A stretch of DNA of 64,000 bases from Bombyx mori (taxonomy: Eukaryota; Arthropoda; Insecta; Lepidoptera; Bombycidae). Position numbers and translations under genes: made by a program. Positions 10,685 to 20,957 of this stretch are shown one piece after another. Below the pieces are notes generated by a model. It had not been told where the DNA came from, did no database searches, and saw only the letters and a list, made by a program, of their open reading frames with translations. Where the stretch lies: the NCBI RefSeq assembly GCF_030269925.1, contig NC_085130.1:6398501-6462500 (forward strand). Direction: 5' to 3'. Position 1 is the stretch's first letter. The number at the start of each line of letters is the position of its first letter.

Positions 10685-11024
10685 TTACTGGTGGTAGGAC
10701 CTCTTGTGAGTCCGCGCGGGTAGGTACCACCGCCCTGCCTATTTTTGCCGTGAAGCAGTAATGCGTTTCGGTTACTGGTGGTAGGACCTCTTGTGAGTCC
10801 GCGCGGGTAGGTACCACCGCCCTGCCTATTTCTGCCGTGAAGCAGTAATGCGTTTCGGTTTGAAGGGTGGGGCAGCCGTACTATACTGAGATCTTAGAAC
10901 TTATATCTCTAGGTGGGTGGCGCATTTACGTTGTAGATGTCCATGGGCTCCAGTAACCACTTAACACCAGGTGGGCTGTGAGCTCGTCCAACCATCTAAG
11001 CAATAAAAAAAATAAAAAAAGAGC
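10685..11024 (+). repeat. Bm1 SINE with 87-base internal tandem duplication
   Basis: Starts at the recurrent Bm1 cut point ttactggtggtagg (10685). The same block starts again at 10772, so about 87 bases are duplicated head to tail, with about one difference (attttt versus atttct). The body then continues to the A-rich tail. Confidence 0.9.
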
Positions 11025-11243
11025 TTTGGGCCTCACGTAAGAAACTGGAAAGGTGTCCAGGTTGTAATCCACGCCACCAATAATCCCTAAATCCTAAAAA
11101 TAATAAGACAGTCATTTATCCACGCAGAACAAAAAGTAGATGACAGATTTCGTTTTCGGATCACGCATTTGCAAATGTGTTTCCACTCACATACCACGAA
11201 CTAGCGATATCATAACAAAAAGTAAATCACGCGTTTAAATATA

Positions 11244-11295
11244 ACTAGCCGTACCCGACCGCTTCGCCGGGCATTTAAAATTAACATTATTAATT
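11244..11295 (+). repeat. repeat E, left part (split by jockey element)
   Basis: Begins actagccgtacccgaccgc, like the actagctgacccggc repeats at 37718, 39896 and 62566. It is interrupted at cattattaatt (11285-11295), and the same 11 bases recur at 13865. Confidence 0.75.
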
Positions 11296-13864
11296 CTTCT
11301 TCTTCGGGGTCGTCGTACTCCCTTACGGGGGCACGGAGCGGGCCTCGGGGCAAACCCCACTGCCCGGGACGAGCTCCCTGCCACATAGGGCAGGGGTGGT
11401 ATGGATGCAGGAAGAACTAGGGAGAGGTACGCTGTTCGCAGCGCGCACGGCTGCACTACATCGACAAAACATATATACTTATACATAATACGATGGGCTG
11501 GTCTGCTGACGGCTCGATGCCCGTGGCGAAGTCACCCCGGCGCCGGCCGCTGTCCTCTGCTTCCTAATTGTAATTTTTTTTTTTTTTTTTTTTTTTTTTT
11601 CCTTACTATCTAACTACAACTAACTACAACTAACCTAAAGCTAACTAAACTACTATATACATACAGGGACAACAGTCAGCAACCGTGGGGCCCGCCACCG
11701 GCCCCATGCCGCGGCCCCACCTCTACAAACCAGAGGAGGAGCCGCGGCACTAGTTTGGCGCTCACCCGTTCTGGGCTCCCCAAAAGGGGAAGACCATCGC
11801 GGGGAGGGACCGATGTTAAACACTCCCCAGACGGGGGAGTGGTCCACCCAACGGGGGTGGGAAATGGGTCCCCATAAGGGGGCACCCCAACGATGTGGGG
11901 GGACATGACGAGTGTGGACAGCTCAGTCCCATGGGGGCACTCATTATGAGCACTCCCATATCACTCCGATTAAGCCGACTATCTTACCATAGCCGGGGGT
12001 TCCAGTAGCTCCCTTGGTAGCGCCCGACCATCAGGTGGTCTGGCGTGCAAGGGAGCTATATTGTGGAGGTGCTCGTGGGGTCCACCGTCAGCCCGCTCGT
12101 AAAGATTACGAGCTAGCCTCCGGATGAACTCCTCGAGCGACTCCACATCCAGATCCCGGGCGATTACGTCATTTCTGACGTAACGCCCTGCTCCGACTAT
12201 CGTGCGAAGAGCCAGATTTTGCTGGACCTGTAACCTCGCCCGCATACCCTGCGGGATGAGGTGATACCAGGCCTCAGCTGCGTACGTGATACGGGAACGG
12301 ACATACGTCTTATAAATGCCGAGCTTAGTCCTGACCGGCAACCTAGAGGCCAACACCGGCCGGAGGAGGAATCTCGCACAGCGAGCGGCCGCCAACGCCT
12401 TATTGGCGTGGGCGGTCATCCTCAAACTCCGGTCGATATCGACCCCCAAGTACCGGACGCTGGATCTAAACTCGACATTAGCGCCACGGAGACTGAGCTG
12501 TCCCGGGACGACTGTTGTGCGGACCGGACCGAAGAGGATAGCCGCAGTCTTCCCCACGTTGACCGCGACCCTCCATCGGTCCAGCCACTGGGGCAGTAAG
12601 TCCAAAAGCCTCTGCATCCTCAGAATGGCCGCAGAGGGGACGTTGGATGACGAGAAGTAGGCGCTGTCGTCGGCAAACAGCGCCAACTTCACGTCTACTT
12701 CCCACGCTTGGAGGTTACCCTCGAGCGTGGGAATGTCGTTGGTGTAGAGAGCGTAGAGGAATGGAGCCAGGACGCTTCCCTGAGGAACTCCGGCCGTGAC
12801 TGGGCGCACCGACGACTTGGCGCCCTCGACCGCGACAAAGAAGGATCTTCCCTCCAGGTACGACCCCAGCAATCGCACGTAGGCGTGCTGGAGGTCCGTG
12901 TTCTGCACCAGCTTGTGGATCAGTCCCGCATGCCAGACACGGTCGAAGGCTTTCTCGATATCGAGAAAGACTGCGGCCGTGTACTGGCGCGCGTTGGACC
13001 GATCCGCCAAGTGATGCATGACGCGGACCAATTGCAGCGTTGTCGAGTGGCCGCTGCGAAACCCGAACTGCTCGGGTCTGGGAAGGATGTGCGGCGACAC
13101 CCTTCTCAGCAGCAGCCTCTCGAACAACTTGCCCACATGCGACAGCAAGGTGATCGGACGGTAACTGGAGGGATTTCTCCTATCCTTGCCGGGTTTGGGC
13201 AAGGCGATAACCTTGCCCAATTTCCAAATTCCCGGGAAGTGTCCTGTGGACAGAATGGAATTGAACAGCCGTGTCATATATGACACGACCGTTTCAGGGA
13301 AGTGGAAGAATGCGAGGGAGGGAATACCGTCCTCACCCGGCGCCTTGCGCCTCTTCATCCGCTTGATGGAGAGGCGCAATTCACTGGGAGTGATGAAAGC
13401 ATCATCTCCCAACGGAGGCACCGGGGAGGAGAGTAGGTTCGCTACGCTCTCTTCCACCGATTGGTGGAATGCGGCCTCTGAGGGTGCAGAGTCATTCGGA
13501 ACGAACTGCCGCTCCAGCATTGCGGCCAGGACATCGGCGCGGGCCTGAGCCGAGAAGCATCGGTTGCCCCTCTCGTCCACGAGTGGACAAGACGGGGCAG
13601 GCCGATTTGAGAGCTGGCGGCAAAGTCGGTGGAGGGACACAGAAGAGGGGTCCTCACGGGCCTCCTCAATCCGTTCCTCCCACGCGTAGCCCCGGAAGGA
13701 GCTAATCTTCGCCGCCAACTCCGCTTCCAACTCATTAAGCTCGCGCTTGATCCTGGGACAACGAGTTGTCGCCCAGAGCCTCCTCAGGCCCCTCTTCCGG
13801 CGAATGATCGCCTTCAGATGGGCCGGGAGTCTACCTCTGGGCCCGCCGCTGGGCACAAGAGTCG
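11296..13864 (-). mobile_element. 5'-truncated jockey-clade retrotransposon with target duplication
   Basis: 2,569 bases flanked by a perfect 11-base direct repeat (cattattaatt, 11285-11295 and 13865-13875). The minus-strand product is the back half of a jockey-type ORF2 plus a 3' untranslated region of about 680 bases. Two oddities: the 3' end is a short (GAA)n run rather than poly-A, and a 26-base A tract (11575-11600 read as T) lies inside the 3' region about 280 bases before the end. It is GC-rich compared with its surroundings. Endonuclease and ORF1 are absent. Confidence 0.88.
11979..13864 (-). pseudogene. jockey-type ORF2, reverse transcriptase half, open but 5'-truncated
   Basis: One uninterrupted frame of about 628 element-derived residues, ending in a TAG-type stop near 11979. 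It would copy the element RNA at a nicked target. Motifs in order: KAPGEDGIPS, NPSSYRPITLLSHVGKLFE, FLDIEKAFDRVWHAGL, AGVPQGSVLAP, and the catalytic FADD at about residues 402-405 (12666-12677), followed by thumb and C-terminal sequence. The N-terminal endonuclease is lost with the 5' truncation. The apparent start (GTG at 13880) and the first five or so residues come from the target duplication and the outer repeat, not from the element. The absence of stops over 1.9 kb suggests recent insertion. The clade call rests on motif style. Confidence 0.9.
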
Positions 13865-14086
13865 CATTATTAATTTTCACCCCCCAAACATTCTCATCAT
13901 TAACACCCTCGCAACTGGTGCCCTACACCAGTCCAACACTTATATAAATATTACCCTATCCATTAAGTACATGTATTTTCTACATGGATACCAAGTTTCA
14001 AGTCAATCGGATGCATGGTTCAGTAGTTATAACGGAATATCCGTATAAACCACTGTAGATTTATATATTAGTATAGAAATATAGAT
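13865..14086 (+). repeat. repeat E, right part
   Basis: Continues the repeat of 11244-11295 after the insertion. It has the caagtttcaagtcaatcgg and ggttcagtagttataacgg blocks and ends in a tata-rich atagat, as the other repeat E copies do. Confidence 0.7.
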
Positions 14087-14445
14087 AACGTTCTCGCGTA
14101 ACTAAGGCATGCCCTACGACGTCTATGCGTGATGCGACGGATTCAGTCGTTTTGAATAACACTGTCCTGGAAATAACCACGATTTAATTCGGTAAATCTT
14201 GGCCACATCTCTGTTACTATCGTCCCCTGTCGTATGAACAGTCCAAAGTACCATGCAAAAGCTTACTAAGCAATGACCCGAATATTTCCATACACGTGTA
14301 AAATTGTATAAAAAGGGAAAAATACACGTGGTTTTTTAGAGCATTATTTGCACATCATTACTTTGGTAGAGTCATTTAACCAGAAATTGTAAATTACATG
14401 TAGTTTTCAGTGAACAAAGTCAGTGTAAAAAGTGTTTTTTTTTAT
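14087..14445. other. no gene seen
   Basis: Unassigned sequence. Confidence 0.5.
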
Positions 14446-14632
14446 ATAGCATAAGTGGGTGGACGAGCTCACAGCAGATTTTAAGTGGTTACCGGAGCCC
14501 ATAGACATCTACAACGTAAATACCGCTACTTACCTTAAGATATGAGTTCTAAGTTCTCAGTATAGTACAACGGCTGCCCCACCCTTCAAACTGAAAAGGA
14601 TTACTGCTTCAAAGAAATAGGGTTTAAGCTTT
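14446..14632 (-). repeat. Bm1 SINE fragment
   Basis: Reverse Bm1 from a T-run and gtgggtggacgagctcac to ttactgcttcaaagaaatag, with a gap in the caggtgggct block. Confidence 0.82.
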
Positions 14633-14805
14633 TTTTTAAAAGGACCCACGGAAAGTGATCTTAACAGTGCGATGGTGTAAGAATGATCCTTGATGGATAT
14701 AATTGAACTAGATTCGCGAACGTCATTGAAACGCATTTACATTAACAAATAAAAATTATAGTTCCGTTGCAAAGTGATGCTTTCTAGTTCGAAGGGGAAA
14801 TATGC

Positions 14806-14998
14806 TTGTTTCTGCCGTGAAGCAGTAATGCGTTTCGATTTGAAGGGTCGGGCAGCCGTTGTAACTATACTTGAGACCATGGAACTTATATCTCAAGGTG
14901 GGTGGCGCATTTACGTCGTAGATGTCTATGGGCTCCGGTAACCACTTAACACCAGGTGGGCTGTGAGCTCATTCACCCATCAAAGCAATAAAAAAATA
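14806..14998 (+). repeat. Bm1 SINE fragment
   Basis: 3' part of Bm1, from ttgtttctgccgtgaagcag to aagcaataaaaaa. Confidence 0.88.
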
Positions 14999-15149
14999 AT
15001 TGTACAATACAATTGAGATTTCGTAGGCTACTTTTTACGTGTTGTCTATGGCCTCTCTAAGTCGCTCAACACTAGGCTGTTATGACGTCAAAACACTCAC
15101 TACAATTTCAGAGAGTAATCAAGTAGTACACGACTAAACGCAGCTACAC

Positions 15150-15260
15150 TTTTTTTTTCCTACCTATGCTGATAGCCTTGAGAGGCTATTATGTAGCTTC
15201 ACCCTAACGTATAGGTGAGCTCACGGGGTTTAAACCGGAAGTGTTGCTAACACTGGCCCT
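15150..15260 (-). mobile_element. jockey-B 3' end, left part (split)
   Basis: T-run and cctacctatgctgatagcc up to gctaacactggccct (15246-15260), which is one copy of the target duplication of the inserted element. The copy resumes at 15824. Confidence 0.88.
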
Positions 15261-15823
15261 TTTCGGGTAGAGGGCCGAACCTCCTACGAGGTCCCCGCGC
15301 AATAGGGGCGCGCGGGGTATGTGAGACTCTACGGTCTGCATGGTGTTGTGAGCAGACCGCGGGCCCAAGGATTTTAGGGCCCACCCACTAAACGACTCCC
15401 CTGCACTCTTACACCCGACGTCCGATCCCCTCCGAGATCAGAACCCGGATGAGGTAGGGGGGTTACCGCGGTCAACACTACAACCAGACGGCGCGGCTCA
15501 CCCCAAGGACGCCCAGCCGACGGAGCCTTCGAGGCGAATCGAAGGCTCTGAAACGTCGGCCGTCTCGGTACGGCAGCCCGTCGGGCCACCCAGACGGTGC
15601 CGCTGGTGTCCCGGAATACCCCGCTGGACCAGAACCAGCCTGCCGGGTCGGGATGCGATACACCGTCGACCGGTCGCTCTATTTACTCCATGGCAGCGCG
15701 CTAGAGTGCTGGTAGCGCGCCGCGCGGCCTCACCCCCTCAGGTCGCCCCTTGACCTATGGGTCAAATAATAATGGGTCGCGATTCCGATCCGGTGGTAGA
15801 TTCTGCGAAGCACTGCTCTTGCT
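15261..15823 (-). mobile_element. 5'-truncated retroposon insertion with foldback 5' junction
   Basis: 563 bases inserted in a jockey-B copy, flanked by a 15-base direct repeat (gctaacactggccct at 15246 and 15824). Bases 15261-15770 are GC-rich LINE sequence on the minus strand, from tttcgggtagagggcc to the 5' end, related to the insertion at 44529. Bases 15771-15823 are not element sequence but a perfect reverse copy of the right flank. The family is unnamed. Short minus-strand frames (15374-15589) may be the C-terminal end of its ORF2. Confidence 0.85.
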
Positions 15824-15891
15824 GCTAACACTGGCCCTAGCAAGAGCAGTGCTTCGCAGAATCTACCACCGGATCGGAATCGCGACCCATT
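15771..15891. repeat. perfect 53-base inverted repeat with 15-base loop
   Basis: Left arm 15771-15823 and right arm 15839-15891 are exact reverse complements. The loop 15824-15838 is the target duplication. The right arm is native jockey-B sequence and carries the copy-specific change cgacccatt (others read cgacccact). The left arm has the same change in reverse, so it was copied from this locus. Confidence 0.95.
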
Positions 15892-16007
15892 GGGAAGATC
15901 CGGCGAGAAACTCAGTGGGCTGTGTCTGTGGGTTAATTTACTCGTCGAACCCTTCGACGGTGACCGGTACTTGAGGTACCTAAAAGCACCGTTAATGGAT
16001 CTCTCCA
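15824..16007 (-). mobile_element. jockey-B 3' end, right part (split)
   Basis: Continues the copy of 15150-15260, through ccggatcggaatcgcgac and the ggtgaccggtacttgaggta block, to the shared short-form boundary ttaatggatc. Confidence 0.88.
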
Positions 16008-16282
16008 CATCGTATGACGCCTACATCATATCACCTGACGTTTGTACCGGCCAGTATTATTGTCATTTAGTTTCGTATAAGCGTTGTGGTTGTCATCATT
16101 CAGTGCGGTTTGTAAAATTGAACAGACCAATACAAAAAATAGAAGTCATCGCCATTGTTGATCTTCAATCGAAACTACAAGTGGCTGAAAGTTAGTTACA
16201 ACCAGCCACTACGCAATGATTGAAATATCGTGTTTGTTTTCTTCAAGATGAACTTCATTAAAATATTTTTAAATGTACGAAG

Positions 16283-16345
16283 TCATTGTTGCCTAAATGT
16301 TAAGTTAATTGTGTTGGTGTTCGAATCCCGCAGGAATGTATAATT
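16283..16345 (+). repeat. degenerate Bm1 head
   Basis: Keeps the B box (ggtgttcgaatcccgcagg) and a weak A-box region, with no Bm1 body. Confidence 0.6.
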
Positions 16346-17050
16346 TTTTGTTTTTTTTTTTTGTCAGGAGGAAATCGCCGGACTTGTCTAGTGTTAATAT
16401 GTTAACACATGTACACGAATTAGCTTCACAAAAACCAAAGGTGGAAAAGTAATAATTGCTAGTCGTAGAACGTATTGTAAGCGAGCACTATCATCCTATT
16501 TCTCGTGGGATTCTGCACGAGACGACACAATTTATAATCACTTCAAGTCTCAGGGTAGTATTCACGTTGTGACGACTTTCTACGGAAGATGAAAAGAGAA
16601 AAATGTATGAAAAAATATTTTTTATTAATGCTAATGTCACACACGTGGTAGACGGCGCTAAAAATTCGCGTCACTTGTAACTTCCAATTCTAGCTTCGTA
16701 AGCGAATAAAATAATGGACAGATCCCTAATAAACTACAACGGGTAGTTTAGATGCTGCACGGGTGACGGACAAGGAATGAAAAACGGGTCAAATCACATT
16801 GAACTAAGATTCCTGTTTAAATTGGATGTGGCATTACAGTTATATTATAATTAAAAGTCGTATAACAAATTAGCTTGTCTGTAAAATTGGTTTACGGACG
16901 ATAGTTTTACGTGATAACGTCATAAAGAAACATTGATGAAATATTGCATACTTTTATGAATTGAATTAAATTATCATTACTTTATTTAATACAAAGGAGG
17001 AGTTAATTGAAAATTACAATTTTTTCGATAAATTAACGCTTGGGCGGATC
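16346..17050. other. no gene seen
   Basis: Unassigned AT-rich sequence. Confidence 0.5.
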
Positions 17051-17378
17051 TTGCCTCTCTATCGCTTGTTCCGCGCTCTCGCTCGCACGCTCACGCTGAG
17101 GCGGAACGTGACACTTTTTCGTGCGTGCAGTCGATGTTTATCTATCGAGAAACTTATTGTTCAGGGTAGGGTCAATGGTAAGAGATCTCGCGGACGAATT
17201 CCCATGCGCTGGACTGATCAGGCGAAAGACCTTACTGAAACCCCACTTAACGAGTGCGTGCGCCGGGTTTCGGTTCGCAAACTATGGAAAACATCTATCA
17301 AGGCTTTTAACAAGCAAGAATTCCACATGACCACGACTGTTCTGCTAAGAGCAACCGACTATGATGATGATAATGATG
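17051..17378 (+). pseudogene. RTE-like reverse transcriptase, extreme C-terminal fragment
   Basis: Open frame containing EKLIVQGRVNGKRSRGRIPMRWTDQ-type sequence, the basic segment seen in the RTE-like copies at 3584 and 57755, then a gatgatgataatgatgag run like the trinucleotide tails of RTE elements. Only the last hundred or so residues remain, so it is inactive. Confidence 0.65.
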
Positions 17379-17404
17379 AGCGCGTTAAAAACACATTTAA
17401 AAAC

Positions 17405-17645
17405 GTATGGGCGAACTGAAAAAGCTGAAGTGGCAATGGGCTAGGCATATAGCGTGAAGATAAGACGGTCGATGAGCAGAAAGAGTCTTAAGTGGAGACC
17501 GCGTACAGGAAAGGGCAGTGTAGGATGGCCACATAACAGATGGACTTAGTGAGAATCGCTGGGTCACGTTGGATGCAGGTTGTAACCGCCCGGCGGACAT
17601 CGACTACACTGGAGATCCATTGGATAAGCCTATGTTCAGCATTGG
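17405..17645 (+). pseudogene. RTE-2 3' fragment
   Basis: Reads as a decayed copy of the 38889-39244 family: the aactgaaaaagctgaagtgg start, a gtggagaccgcgtacagg block, tggatgcaggt, then cctatgttcagcattggac. Several frame breaks. Confidence 0.7.
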
Positions 17646-17654
17646 ACAGCTATA

Positions 17655-17852
17655 GACTTGCCCACTGAGTTTCTCATCGAATTTTGACAGCGGGTCACGT
17701 TTCCGATCCGGTGGTAGATTCTACGAAGCACGACTCTTGCTAGGGTTCGTGTTAGCAACGTCGTCAGGTTTGAGCCCCGTGAGCTCACCTACTAGTTAAG
17801 GTTACGCTGATATGGTCTCTATAGACCATCAGCTTAGGTAGGAAAAAAAAAT
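17655..17852 (+). mobile_element. jockey-B 3' end
   Basis: Runs from cccactgagtttctcatc through ccgatccggtggtagattct and gagccccgtgagctcacc to cagcttaggtaggaaaaaaa. Confidence 0.82.
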
Positions 17853-18356
17853 AGACTGAGATGATGATGATAAAGAAAAACGTGTGGGTCATTTTGATTT
17901 TTAAGATAACAGATGTTTTACCTTAACGTCTTAAGGCCAATAGAAACATGAAAATATCGACGCCTAGAACTGTGTTTAAAATACATTCTCGCTTAATACA
18001 TTGCTCTGTGCAATGTCTGTTTGTTTATTGATTCATTTAAAAATATAAATTATTAGAAGTAATATGAAAACCGACTTTATGGATATTTTTTTTTGGCTCA
18101 GATGCTTTTTGTGTAGATACATACAGAGACCAGGTCAGGATGTCTGAGTTTTAAAATAAATATTCGCTCTTTCATACTCGACGGATTGTTAATAAAATCT
18201 TAGTGGATCAAATTGATTGAATTACTAATATCTTAGTGTTATAACGTAACAAGTGCAATCTTCACGATTACGGGTAACATTTTGAGACCAGACAAATCTA
18301 TTTACAGTTTTTCTAATTTCGATATTTGATCGTTAATATTAGACTATTTATTTCCC
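17853..18356. other. no gene seen
   Basis: A short gatgatgat run at 17868, otherwise unassigned. Confidence 0.5.
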
Positions 18357-18545
18357 CTACCTAATAGCCGGTAGCCTAACGAGCTATTCCTAGCTACTCG
18401 CGGATCGGTGGACTCATGAGCTCAACCCGAGAGAATTGGTAACACTAGCCCTGGCATGTGCAGTGCAACGCCATTTGCCACAGGCTCGGAATCACGATCC
18501 ACTGAGAAGATTCGAAGAGAAACTTAGTGGGTTGCGTCAATCTGT
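18357..18545 (-). mobile_element. jockey-B-like 3' end, diverged
   Basis: cctacctaatagccggtagcc, gactcatgagctcaaccc and agagaaacttagtgggttgc in the family order. An old copy. Confidence 0.65.
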
Positions 18546-19046
18546 TAGGTGAGATATACATGATATAGCTCGCTTTGACATGAAATATAAAATGTAGTAT
18601 ATTCTAAATAAAGTACATAGTAGAGATGACATTGTAGAAATGATTTTCTTGATAATAACGCAAATCTTGGTAATGACTTCATCTTCTCGTATTTTTTATT
18701 CATCATTAATGAATGGGCGAATGAGGTCATATAACTATGATGTTCAGTGGTTACCGCAGTCTTTAGATGTTGCCTTGAGACATGAGGTCTGTGTCTTAAC
18801 GGTTTAGTTAATACAGCTAGTTCAATCCGAACGCACGAGTACGACAAATATATTTTTTCTATGGAAGCTATCGACATCTTGTAGCGGATGCCCCTAAACT
18901 TATATGTTGTTTTAAAGTTAAGGCATTTAATTGGTGTGTAACAAAATATAGAAAAATATATACAAGCCTTTATATTTGTTATAGACAAATTGATTAAATT
19001 TTATCAAATAGTGGTGTCTGAAAGCTTACAAAATCCTTCATTAAAA
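18546..19046. other. no gene; degenerate Bm1 at about 18710-18835
   Basis: A worn reverse Bm1 is suggested by gttcagtggttaccgcag and ttgagacatgaggtc. A 147-codon minus-strand frame here has no recognisable domain. Confidence 0.4.
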
Positions 19047-19264
19047 TCTATACTAATATTATAAAGAGGAAAGATTTGTTTGTTTGTTTGTTTGTTTCGA
19101 ATAGGCTCCGAAACTACTGGACCGATTTGAAAAATTCTTTTTCCATTAGAAGCCGACATTGTCCCTGATGAACATAGGCTACTTTTTTTTTTTTTTTTTT
19201 AATTTTTTTTTTGGTTTCATGTGTGTTTTAATGTTTCCGAAGCGAAGCGAGGGCGGGTCGCTAG
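19047..19264 (+). mobile_element. Lep1-like Helitron, short copy
   Basis: A|TCTATACTAATATTATAAAG at the left, a (gttt)n microsatellite, ctccgaaactactggaccg, and GGGTCGCTAG|T at the right. Ends and layout match non-autonomous Helitrons of Lepidoptera. Relatives are at 61044 and 63569. Confidence 0.8.
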
Positions 19265-19966
19265 TAAAATATAAGATAGGTAATTTGTTACTTCCATCAA
19301 CAGGAGCAATGCGAAACTAATCGAAGCGAAGCCATCTTGAGTGCTTGAGTTGCTTGTCTATAACTAATTTATTGTATTATCTATGGCTTGAGCAGTCAAA
19401 CGGGGTGGACCTCTCCGTTGCTACAAGTATTATTATTCATTTGAAGTTCAATAAATGGAATTCATTGGAAAAGTGAGCCTTAATATCACTATGGATTGCA
19501 ATGATAATGATGAAGTAAAAACAATAAGGCGCCAGTCGCACCGTCACCAGTTTCGCGGTCATATACAAAACTGTAAGAATTTTACCATTGACCATTACCA
19601 ATTCCAATTCCCAATTACCAATTCCGATGATACCACATCAACTGGATATGTTTCGTGCATCATTGTCATCTGTCGGAAGGCGGGCGGTCCCTAGGTATTA
19701 ATCAAGGACGTCCTCATTCTGTAAGGACATTTCTCTACTGTGACTATGATTTGTAAAGAAATGTATTCTTTATCTTTTTTATTTTTAAGCAGCCAATGTA
19801 TTTTTTACGAGATTCTGGTCTAGTGTTATTTTATTTGTACAGGCTCAGATTTTTTATAGGCTGACGAGTATACGGCACTTTTAATGATAAGTAGTCACCT
19901 TGGCTTATGGACGTCAGCAATGCCAGAGACCACGATACTGCCTACTGACATCACATGAGCCTATTA
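19265..19966. other. no gene seen
   Basis: Contains local repeats of ccaattacc/ccattacc at about 19585-19625. Nothing else recognised. Confidence 0.5.
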
Positions 19967-20399
19967 TCTATACATTAATACGTGAAGCAAAAACTTTGTA
20001 CTCCTATTTACGAAAATTGCGCGGACGGAGGAGTATGAAAATTCCCACACTCATAGAGAATATAGAGGAGAGCAGAATGTTACTATTTTTTTTAATTGCG
20101 CATAAAAATAGATTAAATAAATAAATAAAAACATTACATACACTACCATGTATTTGACATACACACACACACTATTTGTTTAATGTCAAACTTTTCTTAT
20201 TGCTTATAGTCAATGGTCAAATCGAGAATAGATTAAATATTGTTTGTCTTTATTAATATCTGTCTAAAGTGGAGTCTTGGAAAAATCTGTAATTATACTC
20301 GTATGAGTTTAATAGAGTTTCACAATAGAATCATAATAGTGTACAAACTTATAATTTCAATTAATTATAGTCGAATTTTGACTACCGGGGGACCCTTAG
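19967..20399 (+). mobile_element. non-autonomous Helitron-like element, second copy
   Basis: Same family as 7296-7746: TCTATACATTAATACG start after A, hairpin tagtcgaattttgacta near the 3' end, and CTTAG before T (one base off CTAG). Several small insertions and deletions relative to the first copy. Confidence 0.78.
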
Positions 20400-20501
20400 T
20401 TACTTTCAAACTCATTTGCTCTGTATGAGGACCTTCAAACCAGATATAAAACAGTTTATAATTAAGTTGCGTTATGTAGTAATTGAATTATAATTGATTG
20501 A

Positions 20502-20712
20502 TTCGGTGGGGCAGTAATTAGCCCCCTTGACTATTGCGCCGAGGGTCGTGGGTTCGATTCCCACATCGGGCAAACATTTGTGTGATGAACAAGTTTGCTT
20601 GCACTCTATTTGGGTGCTTATCATCTTTATATGTTTATATTTAAACGTATGTTTATCGATCTCTGGTACCCATAACCTAGGGAATTTTATTTGGGATCGG
20701 ATAACCGAGTGA
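20502..20712 (+). repeat. tRNA-derived SINE (second type)
   Basis: Head with cggtggggcagtaattagcc and B box ggttcgattcccacatcg, then aacatttgtgtgatgaac, a tatgtttat-rich body and a tail with tctggtacccataacc. The layout is that of a lepidopteran tRNA SINE related to 1722-1920. The head is too far from a full cloverleaf to call a tRNA gene. Confidence 0.78.
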
Positions 20713-20715
20713 TTT

Positions 20716-20957
20716 TTATTTTTTTTATTTTTATTATTATTTAGATTTATATTTGCTTATGGGTGGACGAGCTTACAGCCCCCCTGGTGTTAAGTGGTTA
20801 CTGGAGCCCGTAGACATCTACAACGTTAATGCGCCATGCATTTGGATATTATTATAATTTCAAAGTCTCAGTATATTTACAACGGCTGCCTCACCCTTCA
20901 AACCGAAACGCATTACCTAGTGCTCGCGCGGACTCACAAGAGGTCCTACCACAACCA
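20716..20957 (-). repeat. Bm1 SINE, diverged
   Basis: Reverse Bm1 from gcttatgggtggacgagc to acaagaggtcctaccacaa, with a deletion around the gcagaaataggcagg block. Confidence 0.82.

Noticed and set aside
11653..11906. Short Pro/Gly-rich frames downstream of the jockey ORF2
   Set aside because: They lie in the GC-rich 3' untranslated region of the element, and nothing indicates translation.
12708..13283. Plus-strand open frame of 191 codons
   Set aside because: Antisense shadow of the jockey-type reverse transcriptase at 11979-13864.
18545..18988. 147-codon minus-strand frame as a possible host gene
   Set aside because: It overlaps the edge of a worn jockey copy and a degenerate Bm1. No conserved domain and no splice context.
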